Source: Hypericum androsaemum (taxonomy: Eukaryota > Streptophyta > Magnoliopsida > Malpighiales > Hypericaceae). Taken from it: a stretch of DNA of 64,000 nucleotides. Below are positions 56,401 through 64,000 of the stretch, piece by piece. The notes beneath the pieces are model-generated. The model was not told where the DNA came from. It searched no databases and saw only the letters and a program-made list of their open reading frames with translations. The stretch spans positions 20,161,691 through 20,225,690 of the forward strand of contig OZ023185.1 in NCBI GenBank assembly GCA_963995505.1. Reading direction: 5' to 3'. Both the position numbers and the translations under genes were made by a program. The stretch's first letter is position 1, and every line of letters starts with the position of its first letter.

Positions 56401-59400
56401 ATGGGTCTCCAAAAAATATCATATATTACTATACCGGCATAGCAGCAGAAGGCAAGGCATTTCCTTCCATAGATACAACTCCCTGTAGAGGTGCCATATA
56501 TCTGCGGTATACAGAAGTGTGAAGCAAGGAAAGTGATTAGAAAAATACCGACTTCGCCTTAAAGAGACAATTTTATCATGCAACAGAGATTTTGGACAAA
56601 CATGGTCATACCCCATGTGAGGAAGGGCCCCTGGCCAGCCAGCCATGGACATGGGCAAATGCAAGGAAGTCGTTGGAGCTCCAACCGCTATTAAAAACAA
56701 GAAAAGTAGAAACTGGATCAACAACCCAGGGAGGAAGGCTTTGAAGGAGAAAAGACACAGCACATCAACTGTAAGCTCAAATAAAGAAAAAACTTAAATA
56801 CCAGATTTCTCCGAGCTGGGAGGTTGCTGTTGCTGCTTCTGAACATTTTGTTGCGACTTGGTTCCATTTCCAGAAATACTTCCGCTACCCCTTTCAGTCT
56901 TCTCCAAATCAAGCCGGAGATCGATATTCCTCTCTTTAAGTAAACTTGGCTTTTGGGATTCCACTTCTTCTCCCATCACTTTCGCCCTTTTCTCGTCCCG
57001 TTCCAAAGTAACATCTTCTTTCCCTGCAACCTTATCCTCATCTTTGTTGACCACATGAGGCTTCAGGTCCTGCAACAAGGGACAGGGTAAAACTTAATAA
57101 TTAATTACCGCGCGAAAAGTCCATCTCACCAAACAAAACTGCGTGAAGGGTAAAAGTAGACAGGCCGAAAGCAAGGTGGTCCCCACTCACCGTTTGCCCA
57201 TTTGCGACCACAGGCTTAGGACCTACCGCCACAAAATCAATCTCACTGTCCCTTTCTGGTGATGATCTCACTGGAGGAGGAGGAGCCTGCAAACCCAGAT
57301 AGGGTAAAGATTAATAAATAAAATGACCGAGGGATGAAAATATAACTCGTCTCGAAAATTTAAAAAAAAAAAAGGGGGAGAGATTTCCCACAAGGGAATA
57401 AAAATTCTATTTTTCCTTAAAAAAGTGACGGAGAAAATATTATCATGAGAATCCAAAGGAAGGAAATAATAATCACCATCAGATCTATTTCAAACTTCTC
57501 CTCAGCCTCATAAACCGCAAGGCTCCTGGAAAATAACAACGATATGAGAAGAAAAAAAAAAGTCTAGATGGGAGAAGGAAGAATCAATGAACAAGATCCA
57601 GAAACAGGTAAATGAAAGCTTACGATTTTGCAGCCTCGCGATCCGAGTCCAATTTAAGACCAGCAGGATTTGGAGACCGGAGCCCCTCTTTCTTCACACC
57701 CACTACCGTTTCTCTGGCCTCCGGCTCCTTGGTCAAGGGAACTTTTGAATCCAAAGCTGGCGGCTTCTCCACTGGCTCCGTTGCGGCGGCCAACAATTCG
57801 AATGGAACTCCGCCATTCTCTTGGGTCGCCGCCGTCCCAGATTCCGGAGTCTTTTCCAAATTGGGAGAGCAGGTTTCCCCCTTAACCAGTTGTTCTGCGT
57901 CAACCTTAGCTGTTGACATCGGATTGGGACTACTTCGAACTGGAAAAACTGTTGGGTTCTCTTCCTCGTACTTAACTGGTCTCGGTCTCTTCCTCTTGGG
58001 AGCTGCAAAATTAAACATCAAGGCGTTATGAAAACCATAAAATAACAAAATTTATAAGTGTACTAAGAAGAGAAAAAATCGGAGAACGGAGGAAGAAGGA
58101 AATGAGAACTGTTAAATAAAATAATCAAAACAAAACGAGAAAGATTCCACCAACCACCAGTGGCAGACATGGGAGGAGCACCAGCGGCGGAGATCGAATT
58201 AGCCTGATTAGGCAACGAACAAGGCTGAGCTGGCACACCAGACGCCGACGGGGAGTTGGAAGCCGGCGAGGAGACTCTTGATTTCGCATCACCGGCGGGC
58301 TTGCTGTTGCTGACTTCTCTAAAATCCAACCTCGGCGAATCACTACCCGCCAGTGAAGTCTCTGGCTTGGCTGCCGGCGTGGGGACTTGCGGTTGCCTCA
58401 TCATCCCGTACAAAACCTCGGCGATCTCGATCTCTATCTCGTCCTGAGCCGACGAGGCCGATTTGCTCGAAGATGACTTGGGCGGCCTCAGCTTCTGTCC
58501 GTTCGTCTTCTACAATTAGACACGAGAGGAGAAAGGAAGTAGTTAGCAAAGGGAAGTTTTCATAGCTCCGGCGACTTAACAACAACCCGGGTTGTGGAGA
58601 CAAACCAGCTTCTTCTTCGCTGAAGCGTTAGACGAAGAAGGAGAAACCGGAGCGGGCGCCGGAGATGCCGACGCCGAGGCTGCAAGGCCAGGAGCGCCGG
58701 GCCCACTCAATCTCGCCGGAGAAGTGGAAGCTTGCCGGTGAATAGGATCTGAGCCGGCAAGAGACCCGCCGCCACTCGATGCCCAACTCTCTTGAGGCCT
58801 CTTAGTAGATGCTGTCCGGATAAGGTAAAACACACGTCAGCAAGCAGAACCACCAAAACCAGAGTAAATCTGGTCAGATAAAAATTTTCAACCGGTAAAT
58901 CTCATCCACCTCTCTACCTGACCGAGCTTTCCTAGGCACCGAAACGCCAATAACCTCGTCGGACGCCCACGGCGGGGCAGCCGCCGGGAAGGCCGCCATC
59001 ATCGGCGTCGGAGACACCCTGAACATCTTGCTACTGGCGGGGACGGGTCCGGCCGGCGGGTGGAACGGCTGCGGCTGAGGGGGGAAGCTCTTCCGGTGGT
59101 GGTTCGAGTGGTTGAAACCGTGGTGGTGGTGGTTGGGAAAAGGCGCTGAGGAAGAGGTGGAAGTGAAGACGGCGGTGGAGTTGTTCGGTGGGAGCATCCT
59201 CACGGAGCCGCCGTGATCGTCGTCGTCCTCCTCGTCCTCGTTGAGGCTCTCCTCGGAGGAATCGTCGGCGGCGAAGTTGTGGCCGGCTCCGGCGTTGTGG
59301 TGGTGGTGGTGTACAATCAACCTCTCCCCCCGCCGCCGCTTACTCCTAACACTCCCGCCGCTCATCATCATCGTCGGCATCCGATCTCTCTCCCGGTCAC

Positions 59401-59711
59401 GGTCACGTTCCCGGTCTCTCTCGCGATCCCGATCTTTCTTCCCAGCCACCACCACCCGATCCCTCAGCCTCCCACCCGCCGCCTCGTTAAGCTCCACCGG
59501 TCCATCGTCCTCTGCACACACAAAAAACCGAACCACAGTTAATAAAAACACATAACTCTTAAGAAAATAAAAACGACGGCGGTTGGAGATTTGGATCTCG
59601 ACACCGACCGGGGGAGTCTCTTAGGCTAGTGGAGCCACTACGGTGTCGTCTCCTGGATAGACCGTTAGAAGCTGCCATGTTTACCCTCCTAGCCTCCCTG
59701 CTCCGGTCCAT
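53468..59711 (-). CDS. TIC: TIME FOR COFFEE-like nuclear clock regulator, about 1657 aa
   Basis: Twelve exons on the - strand: 59711-59609, 59511-58918, 58811-58606, 58509-58158, 58002-57624, 57525-57477, 57286-57191, 57069-56802, 56687-56612, 56501-56435, 56349-55993, 55894-53468; all GT-AG with consistent phases. The N-terminus MDRSREARRVNMAASNGLSR matches TIC closely as I know it, followed by a DRERDRERDRDRERD run, an acidic patch (SSEESLNEDEEDDDD), IGVSVPRKARSASTKR and a DEIEIEIAEVLYGMMRQPQ motif. The 808-residue last exon is Gln/Ser/Pro/Ala-rich and likely disordered (MNFTYPNMAGSETPYLAILQ, HSGASTPSSAPKPH). TIC is a plant-specific nuclear protein controlling circadian amplitude and phase and jasmonate/metabolic signalling. 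No domain with known catalysis. Arabidopsis TIC is slightly shorter (about 1550). A second in-frame ATG stands immediately upstream (59714). Confidence 0.95.
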
Positions 59712-59817
59712 CATCTATCTTCAACCTCCTCTTCTCCGGCGTCGTTTCAGCTAAAACGGTATCGACCTTATCTCTCATCACCGGAATCTACAAACCATAG
59801 TTCTCTCCAAACACAGA

Positions 59818-59821
<4 letters not shown>

Positions 59822-59855
<34 letters not shown>
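59822..59855 (-). repeat. (GA)n microsatellite in the TIC 5' UTR
   Basis: A CT run of about 34 bp on the + strand (GA on the coding strand) lies between a TATA-like TTATATAAAC (59942-59951, - strand) and the TIC ATG. GA repeats in plant leaders can bind BPC/GAGA-type factors; that role is inferred. Confidence 0.75.
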
Positions 59856-59857
<2 letters not shown>

Positions 59858-59941
59858 ACTCGCTTTCTCTTCTTCTTTCTTCCTTATCTCTCTCTCCCCC
59901 TCTTCACTGCCCCTTTTTGTGCACTCGCGTCATTATTTTTG

Positions 59942-59951
59942 TTTATATAAA
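59942..59951 (-). promoter_or_regulatory. TATA-like box of TIC
   Basis: TTATATAAAC on the - strand about 230 bp before the ATG, leaving a leader of about 200 nt that contains the GA repeat. Confidence 0.5.
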
Positions 59952-62050
59952 TGTTGCAATTATTATATTCCTATATTTCCTTTCCCCACACAAGCCAGGA
60001 TAATACTGACCGTTGGATCATGGTGTCCGGCATCCAACGTGTGGAAAATGAGGGACCAGCGGCTGATAGCCGACATGGCGAGATCTGGACCGTTCGTCCC
60101 ACTTTAAACTTTTCCGGAGCGTATGACCCACGTGTTACCAACACTCCCTTCCCTTCCTTACACATCAAGTCTTGTGTTGTGTATTGTTTATTTCGGGGTC
60201 GGTATTTTATTTAAGGGGACCTGGACCGATTAAATAATTGAATTTAAAAAAACGGAAATGAGGCTATTCTGTAATTTAAGTAAGGTTGGGATAATAACAA
60301 TCACATAAATTAATTAATTTGTTCTAATTTAACAAATTTTGAATTTGAATTTTTGGGAACAAAGTAATATTAGGTACATATACATGTTAAGAAAGATTTG
60401 TCATTTTTTTTAAATTTCAACTTAAATTAGTCAATTTAATGTACAGAATATCGAGTAATATAAAAAAAAGTGAGGTTGGGATAATATTTAATGAACGTGC
60501 ACTTGTTAGTACTGTTGCCCACGAATCACGATCGAATGAAACAGAGAGAGGAGGGGGGAGGGAGAGGAAAAAATTATAATAATAAAATATATATGCCCTT
60601 GAAGTTCCCAAAGTGATGGCCTTACCGCTGACCGGCTACAACCGGTTGCCAGTCGACACATCTTGGTAAAAGCAACGGACGATCACAAAGGGGAATCTTG
60701 GGAGAAAGATAAATGTTTAAATAGGGTAAGATTTTATACAATAACATAATTTGACGTAGAATTTAATAGTATAGTTAAGCTGATAATAAATTTTTTGCGA
60801 TTTTTGACAGCTAATTTGCGAATTCGGTGATGGATAAATAGTATTTGATATTAGTGGGAAGATATATTTTTGCATTAGAATACACGATATGGCGCACACA
60901 AAAAGAAAGAGGGACAAGTGGTCCCCACGCGATAAAAAGGGTTGAGTGGATGCGATCTTTCCGCAACGGGGGCATGCGAACCGTCGGATCTAGATCGGAC
61001 GTGGCGGGAGCATCATTTAAGAAAGACACGGACCCCGAACTCGGTGCTCCTCCCCTCACCAGATTCCACCGAACAAATTGGTCCGAGCTGGCAACAATTG
61101 CCTTGTTGGTGACGTGTATCGGGTCCCACTCTGGCGAAACCTACCCAACTGGCCCACAACCCAATAAAAAAAAGTCTACCTCTCGCCCGGTCAAATTTCA
61201 CCGCGCAGTTATTTAAAAGCAAAAGGCAACCGTACCCACCAAGTTGCGTCAATTTATTAGACAGAAACGGAAACCGATTACCGCAACTCGGACAGAAACA
61301 GGATTTAGTAATGGCTCCGTTTTCCTACCAAAAAAAGATCGGAATACGATTTTTCTCCTTTCGTGTACTTAATTAATACTGAACACATCTCAAGCATTGG
61401 TAGCGTAAGTATTTCACGTGTTTTGCCTTGATACTCCGAAACGATGAATTCATGTTTGGACGAAAATAATATTTGAATGATGGCAAGACTCATTGAATAA
61501 AAATGTGTCATTGTTCAGTTATTAATTGCTACTGATTTGGAATTACATATTTACGGGCTGATTATACTGGTGAAAAAAGTAATATCATATTTAGAAACAC
61601 AATAATTATCATAGGATCAACATGGCTGCAAATATTTGTCCATGTGTTTAAAGATAGTGAAAGGATCTAAGTGGTTAAATTCTTAATGAAGTAAACAGAA
61701 TCTATCTGTGGATACGCTATAATTGTTTAGATATTTACCAGCTCTTAGACTACATTTATTGGTGAGGCAATAAATAATTAATTTTTTTCTCATCAAATTA
61801 CAATTCAATCTAACCCAATTTTTTACAATTTTTATTGCTGATCTCATCCAATCGGCTCACCAAATAAATAATTAATTTCTCTTTTATCCATATATTATCT
61901 ATAATTTAATTTTTGTTTACATATAAATTGTGATAAATATATAAAATTATACATCCATAATAATAATAATAAAAATATAAAATTACAAAAATTAAGATTA
62001 CAAAAGTTGAAAAATAAAATTAGAAAGAAATAAATCGAGCTACAAATGGA
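59952..62050. other. Intergenic upstream of TIC, no gene seen
   Basis: About 2.1 kb. A G-box-like CCCACGTGTT occurs near 60128 and could belong to the TIC promoter. Frames around 60845-61250 on both strands lack any recognisable feature. The right half is very AT-rich. Confidence 0.5.
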
Positions 62051-62442
62051 TGTCGAAAATACATTTGAAATCAATAGTCGAGCGAATTACGTGGACGAGT
62101 TTTGGTTGGGGAGCCACAACTTCTTATTTCGGAGTCCGATTGAGTTGATTCAAGTTGTTTTGCGAAGTTGACACGTATATCTACAACTTTTTAGTTTATG
62201 ACTTCTCAAAATTCAGAGTGTACGAATGTCAAAAATATATTTGACATTAATAGTCGAGCGAGTTACGGGGATGAGTTTTGGGTTGGGGAGCCACAACTTC
62301 TTATTTCGGAGTCCGATTGAGTTGATTCAAGTTGCTTTGCGAAGGTGAGATGTATATCTACAAATTTTTAGTTTATGATTTCTCCAAATTTGGAGTGTAA
62401 GAATGTCGAAAATATGTTTGACGTTAATAGTCAAGCGAGTTA
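62051..62442. repeat. Tandem repeat with 176-177 bp period, cut by an LTR
   Basis: The phrase TGTCGAAAATA...TTTGA...TAATAGTC(G/A)AGCGA starts at 62051, 62227 and 62404. Two full units include GAGCCACAACTTCTTATTTC and GGAGTCCGATTGAGTTGATT nearly unchanged. The third unit stops after about 39 bp, exactly where the copia LTR starts (62443). The period is in the range of plant centromeric or heterochromatic satellites, but only 2.2 units are present. Confidence 0.85.
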
Positions 62443-62793
62443 TGTTAGGAATTCAGCAACCAAGAGAACAAAACGCGCAAAGAACATGAACACAAGAGAT
62501 TACGTAGTTCGGCCTAGTGCCTACGTCTACGGTGAGAAAGGAAAACTTTTATTGATAGATTCGAGCCACAAAGCTATGAAAAACCTTGGGTAACACGTCC
62601 TTATATAATAGACGAACCCTTAGAGTACAAGAAACCTATCTAGGTCGAATTAGGAGGTCGAGCAAAATAGGAAACAGCTTTCAGCGCCACCTAACGAGCG
62701 CTGGGTCCCTGAAATCCACACATTCTGGACATCCCCTAGCGTTCGCTATCTCCACATGACTTTTTCATTGCTTTTTTTCGACACTTCCCAACA
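62443..62793 (-). repeat. 3' LTR of B2, complete, 351 bp
   Basis: Bounded by TGTTAGG and CCCAACA on the + strand and collinear with 4000-4374. It is inserted in the third unit of the 176-bp tandem repeat; the 5 bp before it are AGTTA, the expected target duplication, whose partner is outside the window. Confidence 0.85.
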
Positions 62794-63389
62794 ATCTCCA
62801 CCTTGGCGAGAAAACATCTCTTGCGAAGGACCATGAAGCTTCACCCGAACTTCAACAAACTCCACTTTGATGAAACACTGCCTCACGAAGAACCACGAGA
62901 ACTTGAGAAACTAAATCGACTCTACCGACTCTACCTCGCACCATAGATAACCAACATCAATAAGACCATCTCTACTTTCTCACCACCTTTTGTTCAATCA
63001 TTTGGAGTCAGCCCCCAAACTCGAGCCTCCGAGCTTGCTTGGCCTATTCCCTCCAAACTCCATCGAATCCCAACTAGCAATATACCTGCTGAAGCAACAT
63101 TGCGACCAATAGACACGCCCTCTATTTTTCGGTCAGCCCTATGCTCCGCAACCTCGAACTACTTCTCTGCTGGACCTTCTTGCCTCAAACCAATGCTACA
63201 TGCCATAGCATACAAAGAGCAACCTTTTGTTCCACCAAGTAGAACTCTCGACATGCCTCAAACTCTACCGTTCGGCCTTGAGTGAGATACCTAATTCATC
63301 CGTGGTGTCATCAACGGTATCACATGCCCAATGCCAAGCCTACCCAACACCTTTGATGTCGACGTTCCTTTAGATAATCATAGCGGGGC

Positions 63390-63940
63390 CTAGCTAACAA
63401 TGCTTCTCGGAGACAACCATGGCTCTTTACCAACTATGCCTCTACGAAATAACCATAGCTTGCTATCCATGTCTCCGCAAATCTCAACTGCACTCAAACT
63501 ATCTATGTCAAGTCTTTTCTCCCTCATACGAACCAACCTCATATGACCTGAGCTCTTCCCCTCTCCATCGGAACCCAAAGATGTGACTCCACCTACAACA
63601 GTGCCCCCCACTAACCTGTAGGTATTCCTTGTATCTCTTTCACCCTTCATTACTACCATAGCATCCTTCTCTACCTCAATTAGTCAGCCTACAACCTTAT
63701 AGCCATACCTGCTACAATCCAAGGCTTCTAATAAGATCAAATTCCTCTCCAACTTCGGAACATCCCTAACCCCACACAATTTCACCACGACACTATCCCA
63801 CATCTTGATCCGGATATCACCTATGCCAATGACTTTACAAGCAGAACCATCACCCATAGTCACCATACCTTAATCAACAAACTTGTAGGTGTCGAACCAC
63901 CCTCTCTTGGACGTCATGTGAAAAGAACAAGCACTATCCA
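63390..63940 (-). pseudogene. Copia B2 protease and GAG-pre-integrase remnant
   Basis: Read on the - strand: ILDSACSFHMTSKRGWFDTY (copia aspartic protease motif with the DSAC active-site triplet), a TAA stop, MGDGSACKVIGIGDIRIKMWD, VRDVPKLERNLI, then MVVMKGERDTRNTYRLVGGT and SSGHMRLVRMREK, the GAG-pre-integrase domain whose histidine region is degraded. Beyond 63390 no integrase sequence follows. The stop after FVD and scattered changes mean it is not functional. Confidence 0.8.
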
Positions 63941-64000
63941 AAATTCAGGAATTGGCATATTTTGTACCTGACAAAACAGAAAGACAGTTACTATCCGACA

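Larger units (their letters stand above)
62443..64000 (-). mobile_element. Non-autonomous copia element B2, cut by the window edge
   Basis: Same family and orientation as B1. The 3' LTR (62443-62793) is followed, reading leftwards on the + map, by the purine tract (about 62794-62805), then an internal region collinear with B1: 62961 corresponds to 2281, 63275 to 2599 and 63950 to 3150. GAG-pre-integrase and protease remnants are present; integrase core, RT and RNase H are missing at the same place as in B1. gag lies beyond the window. Confidence 0.82.

Noticed and set aside
59213..59555. + strand frames rich in Val or Arg/Ser opposite TIC exon 2
   Set aside because: They are antisense to the Arg/Asp-Arg-Glu repeat region of TIC.

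Overview
The window is nuclear DNA from a flowering plant, almost certainly a eudicot. It holds intron-containing genes of typical plant families, TTTAGGG-type telomeric sequence, Ty1/copia and LINE retroelements, and Mutator-like (MULE) elements. No bacterial operon, CRISPR array, rRNA or convincing tRNA was found. I cannot name the species.

Seven host genes are supported. On the + strand: a Sec14/CRAL-TRIO lipid-transfer protein (7305-10449, 7 exons), a GT31 beta-1,3-galactosyltransferase (24061-25905, 8 exons) and a KMS1/VMP1-like membrane protein (43413-48209, 8 exons, first intron GC-AG). On the - strand: a GH17 beta-1,3-glucanase-like protein lacking the expected catalytic nucleophile (15245-16399), a truncated HSP70 of the HSP70-8/HSP70T-2 type (17311-19026, intron in the 5' UTR), photosystem I subunit PsaD (27740-28351) and the clock regulator TIME FOR COFFEE (53468-59711, 12 exons). 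They are independent housekeeping, photosynthesis, cell-wall and regulatory genes, not a pathway cluster.

The rest is mostly mobile DNA. Positions 1-4374: the 3' end of a + strand copia element that appears to sit inside the LTR of a - strand copia relative. 11466-12892: a solo LTR with a 5-bp target duplication. 20440-22450: a LINE fragment and an unclassified GC-rich repeat tract. 26339-27580: a Pack-MULE carrying a broken ARMADILLO REPEAT ONLY (ARO) gene fragment. 29422-30333 and 48741-49013: two MULE-like elements of one family sharing a 22-bp minisatellite. 31406-40971: a copia element split by a nearly complete LINE whose 5' junction is a 40-bp telomeric tract. 41082-42046 and 50397-51744: two more long-TIR MULEs. 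62051-64000: a 176-bp tandem repeat interrupted by a second copy of the copia family seen at 1907-4374.

The most unusual items are the telomeric repeat welded to the LINE 5' end with no target duplication, the gene-capturing MULE, the minisatellite-carrying MULE family, the copia family whose two copies share the same large pol deletion, and the GH17 protein with its catalytic Glu replaced. Splice sites, TSDs and TIRs were read by eye; no alignments or searches were run.
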